Counted from the stretch's first letter, positions 41,661 to 49,372 are shown. The stretch: 64,000 bases of DNA from an uncultured Clostridia bacterium (GCA_945947915.1 CAMEZQ010000007.1:1-64000), one strand, 5' to 3'. Program-made: numbers and translations. The notes: generated from the letters alone by a model not told the origin.

Positions 41661-43238
41661 TCAGTTAGCCCAGGAAACGGCACCCCAATACAGTGTATTG
41701 GTGGCCGAAACCTCGACGCCCTGCAGGTCAGAGTTGAAGGCGCGGGTGACATTGGCGCCGTAGGTGGGGACCTGGGGGCAGATCTCGTTGATATAGTTGG
41801 CCAGCTCGGTCAGCTTGGCGTTGCGCTCGGCGTCGTCCAGAATGCCGACGGCCTCGTAATACATCTCATCGATCTTGGGATCGACCGTGCGGGACCAGTT
41901 GGAGCCGCCGATCTGCTTCTCGGTGAACTTGCCCTCGATGAAGTTGAGCATCAGATTGGTGGTGTAGCCGCCGATGCAGGTATCGAAATCACCGGTACCG
42001 GCGGTATCCAGATAGGTGGCCAGGTCCATGGACTCCAGGTTCATGGTGACGCCGTACTCGGCCAGCGAAGCCTGGATGACCTCGCCGCAGCGGCGCTTGA
42101 CGTCATCCGAGCAGATGCAGGAGAAGACGACGGTGGAGGGATCAACGCCCGACTTGTCGAGATACTGCTGGGCCAGCTCCTTGTCGTAGCTGTCGGGGAT
42201 CTCGGTGGCGGCGCCTTCAAAGACGACGGGGGTCTGGGTGTAGTTGCCGGTGCCGGCGCCGTTCAGGGCCACCTCGACCAGCGCGTCTTTATTGATGGCG
42301 CAGTTCATGAAGTGACGGAAATCCTGATTGTCAAAGGGGGCGCGCTCGTTGTTCAGAACCAGGAAGTTGAAGGAGGTACCGGTCTTATTGATGACTTCGA
42401 TGCCGTCGGTCTCTTCCAGGCGGGCCAGGTCGTTGTTGTCGACCTCGACGATGAAGTCGATCTCACCGGCTTCCAGCGCGATGGTTCTGGAGGAGCCCTC
42501 GGGGATGATGCGGTACTTCAGATGCTTGATGGCGGGAGCGCCTTCCCAGTAATCTTCAAAGGCTTCGAACTCGACGCTGTCGCCCAGAGTCCACTTGACG
42601 AACTTGTAGGGGCCGGTGCCGATGGGGTTGGCGGCAATGGCTTCGTTGCCCTGCTCGATCAGCGACTTGGGCAGGATATAGTGGGAAGCCAGGTCGTACA
42701 GGGTCTTGGCATAAACTTCCTTGGTGGTGACCAGGACGGTGTATTCATCCTCGGCAACGACGCTCTCCCAGAACTGGGTGAAGGTCGATGTGTAGGTCGA
42801 CTGGGCACGGGCGTATTCCATGGAGGCCACGACGTCTTCGGCCTTCAGCTCGCTGCCGTCGTGGAACTTGACGCCCTGGCGGACGTGCAGGCGCCATTCC
42901 TTATCGGAAACGTTCTCGTAGGATTCGATCAGGCCGGGCTCGGGAGCCAGGGTCTCGATGTTGGTCTTGAACATGCCGTTGTGGGTCAGGATGTTCATAT
43001 AGCCGCCGGCGACGGCGTTGTGCTGGTGGGGGGCCATCGTGGGGGGCTCGTTGGCTGTGGCGATGACGACCAGGTCGTTGGCCTTGTTCTGCGACTGCAC
43101 GCCGCTGCCCGAGGCCGTCTTGTCTCCGCCGTCGTTTCCGTCGGTCTTTCCGCTGTCGCCGCCGCCGCAGGCAGCCATCAGCGAGAAGGCCAGCATAAAG
43201 ACCAGCGTCAGACTGAGCAATTTGACCAGTTTCTTCAT
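41661..43238 (-). CDS. Family 5 extracellular solute-binding lipoprotein, array copy 5
   Basis: 525 residues, the first gene of the array in the direction of transcription. The ATG at 43238 is chosen because AAAAGGAG precedes it and it opens the lipoprotein signal peptide (Cys24); the frame is open for 24 more codons upstream without a signal. It is very similar to copy 4. Shared DNA blocks surround the T-C-I-G-G-Y-T and K-H-L-K-Y-R-I-I-P-E-G-S segments. Like its neighbours it lacks a linked ABC permease. It is divergent from the M42 aminopeptidase, which could process the peptides imported. Confidence 0.9.
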   Translation of the reverse strand: MKKLVKLLSLTLVFMLAFSLMAACGGGDSGKTDGNDGGDKTASGSGVQSQNKANDLVVIATANEPPTMAPHQHNAVAGGYMNILTHNGMFKTNIETLAPEPGLIESYENVSDKEWRLHVRQGVKFHDGSELKAEDVVASMEYARAQSTYTSTFTQFWESVVAEDEYTVLVTTKEVYAKTLYDLASHYILPKSLIEQGNEAIAANPIGTGPYKFVKWTLGDSVEFEAFEDYWEGAPAIKHLKYRIIPEGSSRTIALEAGEIDFIVEVDNNDLARLEETDGIEVINKTGTSFNFLVLNNERAPFDNQDFRHFMNCAINKDALVEVALNGAGTGNYTQTPVVFEGAATEIPDSYDKELAQQYLDKSGVDPSTVVFSCICSDDVKRRCGEVIQASLAEYGVTMNLESMDLATYLDTAGTGDFDTCIGGYTTNLMLNFIEGKFTEKQIGGSNWSRTVDPKIDEMYYEAVGILDDAERNAKLTELANYINEICPQVPTYGANVTRAFNSDLQGVEVSATNTLYWGAVSWAN

Positions 43239-43317
43239 TTGATTCTTCTCCTTTTCTTTTTTCATGGTGTGTTTCGGTCGGCAAAAATTCTTTACCCGAA
43301 ATTTTACCACGTTTTAA

Positions 43318-43346
43318 ATCTTAGTTTATATTTTATGCTTTTTCAA
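43318..43346 (-). promoter_or_regulatory. Promoter of solute-binding gene 5
   Basis: On the minus strand, TTGAAA (43341-43346), 17-base spacer, TAAGAT (43318-43323). Confidence 0.65.
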
Positions 43347-43527
43347 GCGTTATTTCAGCTTTTTATGAAAAATAGTCAACATTTTTCGTCAATATAAATA
43401 ATCAAAAGAAAATTCTGCATAAATTTTCATCATTTGATTTAGTCTATTTTCACGAATCTATATTACAGAATATTAATAATTCTGTTTTGAATTTTTTTCT
43501 CTTTATGCGATACTTCTTTCGGCCGCG

Positions 43528-43556
43528 TTGTTCCGGGCGTTTTTTCGTGCTATACT
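43528..43556 (+). promoter_or_regulatory. Extended -10 promoter of the M42 peptidase gene
   Basis: TTGTTC (43528-43533), 17-base spacer, TATACT (43551-43556) preceded by TG at 43548-43549. Confidence 0.75.
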
Positions 43557-43606
43557 TTTGATGTCCGGACAGCCCCCATTCGGGCGCTGCCGGCTTTGAT
43601 ATGCTT

Positions 43607-43634
43607 TTACATATTACATATTACATATTACATA
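43607..43634 (+). repeat. Four tandem copies of TTACATA in the 5' UTR of the M42 peptidase gene
   Basis: A perfect 4 x 7-bp repeat (43607-43634) directly abuts the ribosome binding site AAGGAGG (43635-43641). Slippage would change the leader by 7 bases per unit. Confidence 0.9.
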
Positions 43635-43648
43635 AAGGAGGCATTCCC

Positions 43649-44710
43649 ATGAAGATCGACCCTGTCAGAAAACAGCAATACAAAGACACGCTGCGCGCGC
43701 TTTTGCAGATCTCCTCCCCCTCGGGCCGGGAGCGTCCCATGACCGAGCATCTCCGCAAGCTGGCCCAGCCGCTGGCCCAGGAGGTCTTTTACGACAATTA
43801 CGGCAACCTGCTGGTCCATGTGGGCGGCAGCGGCGAGCGGCTGATGCTGTGCGCCCACGCCGACGAGCTGGGATACTGGATCCGCAGCATCTCCGACGAC
43901 GGCTTCTTGAGCGCCACCAAGATCGGCGTGCCCGACAAATGCGTCGAAGCCCGGCAGGTGATGGTCAACGGCACCATTCCCGGCGTGGTGGGCACCAAGG
44001 CCGCCCATCTGCAGACCCCCGAGGAGCGTCTCAAGCTGGTAAATCCCCGGGAGATCTTCATCGACATCGGCGTTTCCTCCCGGGCCGAGGCCGAGGCGCT
44101 GGGCATCGGCGTGGGCAGCTACGCCTCCCCCGTCTGCAATTATATGGAGATGCACGATCCCGACCTCATCTGCTGCCGCGCGCTGGACAACCGGGCCGGC
44201 TGCGCCGTGCTCATCGAGCTGCTGCGCCATCTGGATCCCGCGGCCCTGACCTGTGAGCTCTGGCTGGCCTTTACGCTGCAGGAGGAGGTCGGCCTGCGGG
44301 GCGCCGCCGCCGCGGCCAACTACCTGTGCCCCAGCCGCATGATCGCCGTCGACACCGTCCCCTGCGCCGACACGCCGGGCATGAACTGGAAGCGCGACCT
44401 GCCCGTCCAGCTGGGCCGCGGCGTGGTCTGCAGCCTTTCCGAGGGCATGCACCCCATGAACTTCATCCATCCCGACATGGAGGCCCGCATCATGGCCCTG
44501 CGCGACAAATACGATATTCCCCTGCAGCCTCTGTCGGTGTGCGGCTTCAGCTGCTCCACCGACGCCCTGGGCAGCACCATCCAGGGCCGCGGCATCGCCG
44601 GCGCCACTCTGACCATCCCCCGCCGCTACTCCCATTCGCCCACCGAGCTGATGCACGTCAACGACGCCATGGCCATGCTGGAGCTGCTCACCCGCTTCGT
44701 CACCGAATGA
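43649..44710 (+). CDS. M42 family metallo-aminopeptidase / glutamyl aminopeptidase-like
   Basis: A 353-residue cytosolic zinc peptidase of the M42 (PepA/FrvX/YsdC) family. Metal and catalytic residues are visible: His70 in C-A-H-A-D-E-L-G, Asp180 in A-L-D-N-R-A-G, the Glu pair 212-213 in L-Q-E-E-V-G-L-R-G, Asp235 in A-V-D-T-V, and the last His in Y-S-H-S-P-T-E. The insert between residues 80 and 165 is the oligomerisation (PDZ-like) domain. The ATG at 43649 follows AAGGAGG. It probably trims peptides taken up through the adjacent binding proteins, by context only. Confidence 0.92.
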   Translation: MKIDPVRKQQYKDTLRALLQISSPSGRERPMTEHLRKLAQPLAQEVFYDNYGNLLVHVGGSGERLMLCAHADELGYWIRSISDDGFLSATKIGVPDKCVEARQVMVNGTIPGVVGTKAAHLQTPEERLKLVNPREIFIDIGVSSRAEAEALGIGVGSYASPVCNYMEMHDPDLICCRALDNRAGCAVLIELLRHLDPAALTCELWLAFTLQEEVGLRGAAAAANYLCPSRMIAVDTVPCADTPGMNWKRDLPVQLGRGVVCSLSEGMHPMNFIHPDMEARIMALRDKYDIPLQPLSVCGFSCSTDALGSTIQGRGIAGATLTIPRRYSHSPTELMHVNDAMAMLELLTRFVTE

Positions 44711-44775
44711 TCCTTCTTTCCTGACCCGGCGCAAGTTTATCCATTCTTTCCAAAATTCTTGAATTGATTTTGGCA

Positions 44776-44824
44776 TATCTCCCGATCTTTTCGGCAAAAC
44801 AGCCGGAAAGACGGGAGATTTTTT
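44776..44824 (+). terminator. Terminator of the M42 peptidase gene
   Basis: ATCTCCCG (44777-44784) pairs with CGGGAGAT (44812-44819) with a further inner stem, followed by T-run. Confidence 0.8.
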
Positions 44825-44893
44825 ATAGACTATTGCCAAGAATTCAAAGGGCTTGCCGGAAAAAGCCGACCCGGACCCCATGCCCAGGCCGAT

Positions 44894-44922
44894 TTGACTG
44901 TTTGCATACGCAGGTATAGAAT
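44894..44922 (+). promoter_or_regulatory. Sigma-A promoter of the MATE gene
   Basis: TTGACT (44894-44899), 17-base spacer, TAGAAT (44917-44922). Confidence 0.78.
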
Positions 44923-44988
44923 AGCCCTATATTCTGTATTGAAAAAACCGCTGCTGCCGCGGCGGCACACAAGAAGGAGTGGGGTATT

Positions 44989-46371
44989 TTGGGTAAGCTG
45001 AAAGACTTTTTCCGCATGCCGGTCAGCGACGATCAGGCGCTGATGGAGCAGCAGAAAAAGCTTTATCCGGCCGTCTTTATCGAGCAGACCTCGGCCATGC
45101 TGCTGGGTCTGGTCAACGTCGCCGTCACCGGTACGATCTCCAGCGCGGCGCTGGCCGGCGTGGGCCAGGTCAACACCATCAACAATGTCATCGTCTATTT
45201 CTTCAGCAACTACGCCATGGGCGGCAACGTCATGGTGGCCCAGAACGTTGGCGCCGGCAATCCGGAAGGCGTCAAAAAGAGCGCTTCCCAGTCGCTGCTG
45301 CTGGGTATGCTGTTCAGTCTGCTGCTGACCACCGGCATCTTTATCTTCCGCGTACCCATGCTCTACGCCCTTTACGGCGGTGTGGACGCCGACGTCATGC
45401 GCTATTCCATCGAATATTTCTCCATCTCCCTGCTGGCCACCCCCCTGTGGTTCATCTATTACCAGTGCGTCGGCTGCTTCCGCAGCGCCGGCGACACCAA
45501 GACCCCCATGAAGGTCAGCATGCTGATGAACTGCGTCAACATCGTCCTCAGCATCCTGTTCGTCATTGTCCTCGACCTGGGCCCCAAAGGCGCCGGCTAT
45601 TCCATGGTGACGGCCGTCGGCACGGCGGCGCTGGTCTGCCTCTTTAAGATCTTCAATCCCGCCAGCCGGGTCTGCATCCGCGGCGAGTTCCGCCTGCGGC
45701 TGGAAAAGAACATCGTCAGCAAGACCCTGTCGGTGGGCATCCCCGCCGGCCTGGAAAATCTGATGTTCAACGGCGGCAAGGTCATTCTGCAGGTCTTCCT
45801 GTCCAACATGGGCACCACCGTCATTTCGGCCTACCAGGTGGCCAACTCGCTGATCAGCGTCACCCAGCTGCCCCTCATCTCCTATTCGGCGCTGGTCATC
45901 ACGCTGGTGGGCCAGTCGGCCGGCACCGGCTCCAAAACCCGGGTGCGCGCCACGGCCGAGCATATGATGCGCACCGGCCGCAAGCTGAGCCGCCTCTCCA
46001 TGATCTATAAAGTGCTGCTCTGCTATCCGCTGGCCTTCTGCTTCTCCCGCGACCCCGCCGTCATCCGTACCGCCTTGGGGATGTTCCTCATCGAGACGGC
46101 CTTCATGCCCTTCTGGGCCGATTCCTTCATGCTGCCCAACTGCTTCCGTTCCACCCGCGACGTCAGGATCACCCTGGTGGCCGGCTCCATCACCATGTGG
46201 ACCGTCCGCGTCGGCGGCGCGTGGCTGCTGGGCGTCAAGCTGGGCATGCAGGGCTACGGCATCATGCTGGCCATGTGCCTCGACTGGATCGCCCGCAGCT
46301 CGGTCTTCACGCCCCGCTTCCGCGGCGACAAGTGGCTGGCCAAGGTGGGCGCTGAAGCCCCCGCCAAATAA
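44989..46371 (+). CDS. MATE family efflux transporter
   Basis: A 460-residue polytopic transporter with about twelve hydrophobic segments in two pseudo-symmetric halves, the MATE layout. Family cues include I-E-Q-T-S-A-M-L-L-G-L-V-N near the first helix, the Y-Y-Q-C-V-G-C-F-R-S-A-G-D-T-K-T-P loop (about 157-173) and a second-half G-I-P-A-G-L-E-N-L-M-F-N-G. It would export cationic or metabolic compounds against Na+ or H+. The start is TTG at 44989 with AAGGAG ten bases upstream. It has its own promoter and terminator. The substrate is unknown. Confidence 0.9.
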   Translation: MGKLKDFFRMPVSDDQALMEQQKKLYPAVFIEQTSAMLLGLVNVAVTGTISSAALAGVGQVNTINNVIVYFFSNYAMGGNVMVAQNVGAGNPEGVKKSASQSLLLGMLFSLLLTTGIFIFRVPMLYALYGGVDADVMRYSIEYFSISLLATPLWFIYYQCVGCFRSAGDTKTPMKVSMLMNCVNIVLSILFVIVLDLGPKGAGYSMVTAVGTAALVCLFKIFNPASRVCIRGEFRLRLEKNIVSKTLSVGIPAGLENLMFNGGKVILQVFLSNMGTTVISAYQVANSLISVTQLPLISYSALVITLVGQSAGTGSKTRVRATAEHMMRTGRKLSRLSMIYKVLLCYPLAFCFSRDPAVIRTALGMFLIETAFMPFWADSFMLPNCFRSTRDVRITLVAGSITMWTVRVGGAWLLGVKLGMQGYGIMLAMCLDWIARSSVFTPRFRGDKWLAKVGAEAPAK

Positions 46372-46386
46372 CCGAACAAACCCTGC

Positions 46387-46420
46387 CGTCCGGCATGCCT
46401 GTCATGCCGGACGTTTTTTT
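46387..46420 (+). terminator. Terminator of the MATE gene
   Basis: CGTCCGGCATG-CCTGT-CATGCCGGACG followed by seven T. Confidence 0.92.
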
Positions 46421-46439
46421 ATAAAATTCAAAAAAGCTC

Positions 46440-46470
46440 TTGACTTCAACTTGACTTTAAGTTTTATACT
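46440..46470 (+). promoter_or_regulatory. MerR-type promoter and operator of the flavoprotein gene
   Basis: TTGACT (46440-46445) and TATACT (46465-46470) are separated by 19 bases, longer than standard. A near-perfect dyad, ACTTCAA-N6-TTTAAGT (46443-46462), lies inside the spacer. A 19-base spacer holding a dyad is the hallmark of MerR-family activators, which twist the DNA to realign the boxes. Confidence 0.72.
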
Positions 46471-46512
46471 GTACCCAACCAGACAACCGATACTCTGAAG
46501 GAGGTACATCTC

Positions 46513-47049
46513 ATGGCAAAGAATATCCTGATCCTCACCGGCAGTCCCCGTGCGGGCGGCAACAGCGACGCCCTGGCCGCCGCCTTTGCCGAAGGCGCCC
46601 GGGAGGCCGGACATACGGTGCAGGTCTTCGACGCCGGCCGCGCGTCTATCCTGCCCTGCCGGGCCTGCGACGCCTGCAAAAAGGCCGGCAAATGCGTCTT
46701 TAACGACGATTTCCAGAAGCTAGACCCCATGCTGCGGGAGGCTGACGTCATCGCGCTGGTCTCGCCCCTCTACTGGTACGACGTATCGGCTCAGCTCAAG
46801 CTGGCCATCGACAAGCTCAAGTCCTTCTCGGGCGCGCTGCACATCAGGGAGAGCGTGCTGCTCATGTGCGGCGCCGTGGAGGATACCGCCCGCTTTGACG
46901 GCGCGGTGCAGGTCTACAAGCGCATCACCGAAGGCAGCCTGAAGTGGACCGACCGGGGCGTTATCCTGGCCGGCGGCTGCAGCCCCAAGGGCGCGATTGC
47001 CGACCATCCGGCACTGGAACAGGCCCGCGCGCTGGGCAAAAGCCTCTGA
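46513..47049 (+). CDS. Flavodoxin-fold NAD(P)H/FMN reductase, iron-sulfur flavoprotein-like
   Basis: A 178-residue flavodoxin-like protein. The FMN phosphate loop is T-G-S-P-R-A-G-G-N-S (9-18), and the P-L-Y-W-Y-D flavin loop lies near 90. A compact cysteine motif C49-x2-C52-x2-C55-x5-C61 matches those that bind a [4Fe-4S] cluster in archaeal and clostridial iron-sulfur flavoproteins. Related reductases with similar cysteines lack proof of a cluster. It is expected to reduce quinones, oxygen species or other electrophiles. The MerR-type promoter suggests induction by a metal, redox or electrophile signal. No merR gene is in the window. Confidence 0.85.
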   Translation: MAKNILILTGSPRAGGNSDALAAAFAEGAREAGHTVQVFDAGRASILPCRACDACKKAGKCVFNDDFQKLDPMLREADVIALVSPLYWYDVSAQLKLAIDKLKSFSGALHIRESVLLMCGAVEDTARFDGAVQVYKRITEGSLKWTDRGVILAGGCSPKGAIADHPALEQARALGKSL

Positions 47050-47377
47050 TCCCGTCGTAATCCCCGAACGGAACCATCCCCCTTTTTTCCACATCCACCT
47101 TCACACCCCCTGCGAAACAGCCCTTCGGCCTATGGCCGAAGGGCTGTTTCCGTTCCACTCGTCGCTGCCGCAAGCGCCATTCCATGCCGCTCCGGGCTCT
47201 CCTTGCCGCTATCCTTTTCCCGCACACAAAATCCCATAGACATTTTTGTCTGTTTATGTTAATCTATTGGGGACGAGTTTCCACACCTCGTCCAAGCACG
47301 GCCGCGCAGCCGTGTTCGTTCGGAAGTCCGGACAAAATGGGCTTTCGTTCTCTAAATAATAAAATGGAGGTTTTTTT
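47050..47377 (+). other. Intergenic region between the flavoprotein gene and queT
   Basis: 328 bases. A perfect 17-bp stem-loop (47114-47150, loop TAT) without T-run follows the flavoprotein gene and may end its transcript. 47151-47230 shows nothing recognisable. A weak promoter (TAGACA 47237-47242, 17 bases, TAATCT 47260-47265) could drive the structured leader 47266-47377. Confidence 0.6.
47266..47377 (+). promoter_or_regulatory. Structured leader of queT, candidate preQ1-type riboswitch
   Basis: Stem 1 is GGACGAG (47271-47277) with CTCGTCC (47287-47293). Stem 2 is GCACGGC (47296-47302) with GCCGTGT (47309-47315). A short CGGA/TCCG element and an A-rich strand CTCTAAATAATAAAA follow, ending at the ribosome binding site TGGAGG. 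Queuosine-precursor transporters are often preceded by preQ1 riboswitches, and an A-rich 3' strand next to the ribosome binding site fits that plan. The class could not be matched by eye. Confidence 0.4.
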
Positions 47378-47905
47378 ATGCGCAAATTTACCGTTCGTGA
47401 CATGGCCTTTGCCGCCGTCATCGCCGCCGTTTACGCGGCCCTCACCGTCCTGCTGCCCGTGCCCCAGTACGGCGCCGTGCAGGTGCGCTTCGCCGAAGCG
47501 CTGACCGTGCTGCCCTTCTTCTTCCCGGCGGCCACCCCCGGCCTTTTCGTCGGCTGCGTCATCGCCAACCTGTTTTCCCCCTTCCCCCTGGATATCCTCT
47601 TCGGCTCCATGGCCACCCTGCTGGCCTGCCTGTGGACCCAGCGCATGAAGAGCCGCTGGCTGGCCCCCCTGCCCCCTATGCTGTGCAACGCCGTCATCGT
47701 CGGCGCCGAGATCGCATGGGCTGAGGTTGGCCTGACATCGGCTTTCCTGCCAGCCTTTGCCTTCAACGCACTGACCGTCGGCCTGGGCGAAGTGGTGGCC
47801 TGCTATGGTCTTGGCGCCATCCTCATTGGCGCGCTGGGCCGCAGCCCCTATTTCCGCACCCTCATGCCGGAAAACCGCCGGCAGGCGCTGGGCCTGAACG
47901 GCTGA
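47378..47905 (+). CDS. queT: QueT-family queuosine precursor ECF transporter S component
   Basis: A 175-residue membrane protein with five or six hydrophobic segments, the S component of an energy-coupling-factor importer for queuosine precursors (preQ1/queuine). QueT hallmarks are V-Q-V-R-F-A-E-A-L-T-V-L-P (35-47), G-C-V-I-A-N-L (59-65), I-L-F-G-S-M-A-T-L and P-L-P-P-M-L-C-N-A-V-I-V-G. ATG follows TGGAGG. The EcfA/T energising module is not in the window, as usual for group II ECF systems. A structured leader precedes it. Confidence 0.9.
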   Translation: MRKFTVRDMAFAAVIAAVYAALTVLLPVPQYGAVQVRFAEALTVLPFFFPAATPGLFVGCVIANLFSPFPLDILFGSMATLLACLWTQRMKSRWLAPLPPMLCNAVIVGAEIAWAEVGLTSAFLPAFAFNALTVGLGEVVACYGLGAILIGALGRSPYFRTLMPENRRQALGLNG

Positions 47906-47925
47906 ACGAACACCGATATATCCTA

Positions 47926-47955
47926 TAAAAAAGGCGTCCCCTGTGGGACGCCTTT
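47926..47955 (+). terminator. Terminator of queT; also left flank of dispersed repeat copy c
   Basis: AAGGCGTCCC-CTGT-GGGACGCCTT (47931-47954). An almost identical hairpin recurs at 48141-48165 on the other side of the repeat. Confidence 0.85.
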
Positions 47956-48137
47956 CAGCTTGCCAAAAAAGTCCGACTATGGTCGGACTTTTTCTATGCA
48001 ATTGTTTTCCCCCGGACATGCGCCGGGGAAAAACACCATAATCCGCCGGTTTTTCCGCAGAAAAACGGCGAAACCGGCCCGCAGGCCGGAACCGAAATGT
48101 CGAAGAAAACCCAGCGAAGCGGTTTTCTGACAGCCTC
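47956..48137 (+). repeat. Dispersed structured repeat, full copy c
   Basis: Starts CAGCTTGCC, then hairpin A AAAAAAGTCCGA/TCGGACTTTTT (47965-47993). Stem B here is GTTTTCCCC/GGGGAAAAAC, again with matched changes in both arms. C1 and C2 (CCGGCC-CGCA-GGCCGG, 48074-48089) and stem D ending CTGACAGC at 48134 follow. It lies between the convergent queT and ornithine-cyclodeaminase-family genes. Confidence 0.87.
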
Positions 48138-48168
48138 AAAAAGGCGTCCCGTAAAGGGACGCCTTTTT
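48138..48168 (-). terminator. Terminator of the ornithine-cyclodeaminase-family gene; right flank of repeat copy c
   Basis: AAGGCGTCCC-GTAAA-GGGACGCCTTTTT. Same stem as 47931-47954 with a different loop. Confidence 0.85.
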
Positions 48169-48179
48169 CCGTATTTCCA

Positions 48180-49169
48180 TTAGATCTCCAGCCAGACGCC
48201 CAGGCCCTGTTCTTTGGCCTTTTCATAGATCTGGCAGGCGGCGGCGATATCTTCCACCGAAATGCCGATGGTCTCAAACATGGTGATCTCACGGTCGTTG
48301 GTGCGGCCCTCCAGCCGGCCCAGCATAACGCTGCCGATCTCGCCCATGAAGTCTTCCTTCCTGACCTCGCCGGCCTGCATGGGAATGATCAGGTCGCCGG
48401 CGTCGCGCATGGTGGCCTCTTCCCAGTCGTAATAGACCTTGCAGCGGCGCACCACCGAAGTTTCCACCTCGCGGGCGGCGGCGCTGCAGGCGCCGACGGC
48501 ATTGAGGTGGGCGCCTTCCTTGAGCCACTCACCCTTGAGGAAGGGCGCGTCGCCCTTGGTGGAGGTGACGGTGCAGACGATATCGGCGTCGCGCACGGCT
48601 TCCTCGGGCACGGCGCAGGGAATGATCTCCACCTGGGGCAGCTTTTCCCACAGGACGGCGCAGGCGGCCTCGACGGCGGCCGGGAACTGATCCCAGACAT
48701 ACACCTTGCGGATGTCGCGGATGCTGCACATGGCCTCGGCATGGGCCTTGCCCTGGTTGCCGGCGCCCAGAATGGCCACGCTGGAAGCGTCCTTGCGGGC
48801 CAGCACATCGGTGGCGGCGGCACTGGTGGCGGCCGTGCGCACGACGGTGATCAGCTCGCCGTCGACAATGGCCAGCAGCGCGCCGGTCTCGGTGTCGAAC
48901 AGCGGGACGATGCCCTGGTTGGTGCCGTCCTTTCTGGTCTGGGGACCGGGGAAAATGATCACCTTGCTGCCGGTGACATTCTTGGTCAGCAGGGAGGCCG
49001 GCATAAGGGCCAGCATATTGCCGCTGCTGTGGGGGATCATCTGGCGCTGGAGCATTTTGATCTCATTCTGCGCGGCGGCGATCAGCGTGTCGCGCATGGC
49101 GGGAATGCAGTCCTGAACCGAAAGCAGCTGGGCACAAAGCTCCCGGTTGACGATCAGTGTCTTGTTCAT
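48180..49169 (-). CDS. Ornithine cyclodeaminase / mu-crystallin family protein
   Basis: A 329-residue NAD(P)-dependent enzyme. The N-terminal part contributes substrate residues (K69, and R111-T112 in V-V-R-T-A-A). The Rossmann motif GAGNQG is at 135-140. Family members deaminate ornithine to proline, act as lysine cyclodeaminase, alanine dehydrogenase or ketimine reductase. The exact reaction cannot be assigned by sequence reading alone. It is transcribed alone from a promoter at 49280-49308. It would fit an amino-acid-fermenting metabolism. Confidence 0.87.
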   Translation of the reverse strand: MNKTLIVNRELCAQLLSVQDCIPAMRDTLIAAAQNEIKMLQRQMIPHSSGNMLALMPASLLTKNVTGSKVIIFPGPQTRKDGTNQGIVPLFDTETGALLAIVDGELITVVRTAATSAAATDVLARKDASSVAILGAGNQGKAHAEAMCSIRDIRKVYVWDQFPAAVEAACAVLWEKLPQVEIIPCAVPEEAVRDADIVCTVTSTKGDAPFLKGEWLKEGAHLNAVGACSAAAREVETSVVRRCKVYYDWEEATMRDAGDLIIPMQAGEVRKEDFMGEIGSVMLGRLEGRTNDREITMFETIGISVEDIAAACQIYEKAKEQGLGVWLEI

Positions 49170-49279
49170 CGTCTTTACTCCTTTAATTATTCTGTAGAAA
49201 TCTGGCGGGCCGGCGTTCCGGCCTGCCCAGGATACTGCGCCTGCGGCCGGGCATGCCGCGGCATGGTTATGGTTTTTTC

Positions 49280-49308
49280 ATTATAACACGGCCCCCGGCG
49301 CCTGTACA
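49280..49308 (-). promoter_or_regulatory. Promoter of the ornithine-cyclodeaminase-family gene
   Basis: On the minus strand, TGTACA (49303-49308), 17-base spacer, TATAAT (49280-49285). Confidence 0.65.
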
Positions 49309-49321
49309 GGGCGGACAGGAT

Positions 49322-49360
49322 AAAAGCCCCGCCGGCGGAGGCGTTCCGCGGCGGGGCCTT
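49322..49360 (-). terminator. Terminator of the XpaC-like gene
   Basis: On the minus strand a GGCCCCGCCG-type arm pairs with GGCGGGGC and is followed by TTTT (49326-49358). Confidence 0.75.
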
Positions 49361-49372
49361 CTTCGGCTCGTT

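Larger units (their letters stand above)
43239..43648. other. Divergent intergenic region between the solute-binding array and the M42 peptidase
   Basis: 410 A/T-rich bases. They contain the promoter of solute-binding gene 5 (43318-43346, minus), a featureless stretch about 43350-43520, the M42 promoter (43528-43556) and a fourfold TTACATA repeat (43607-43634). No coding sequence is credible here. Confidence 0.75.

Noticed and set aside
47114-47150. The 17-bp perfect stem-loop after the flavoprotein gene as another copy of the dispersed repeat
   Set aside because: It shares neither sequence nor hairpin order with the repeat; it is more likely a single terminator or palindrome.
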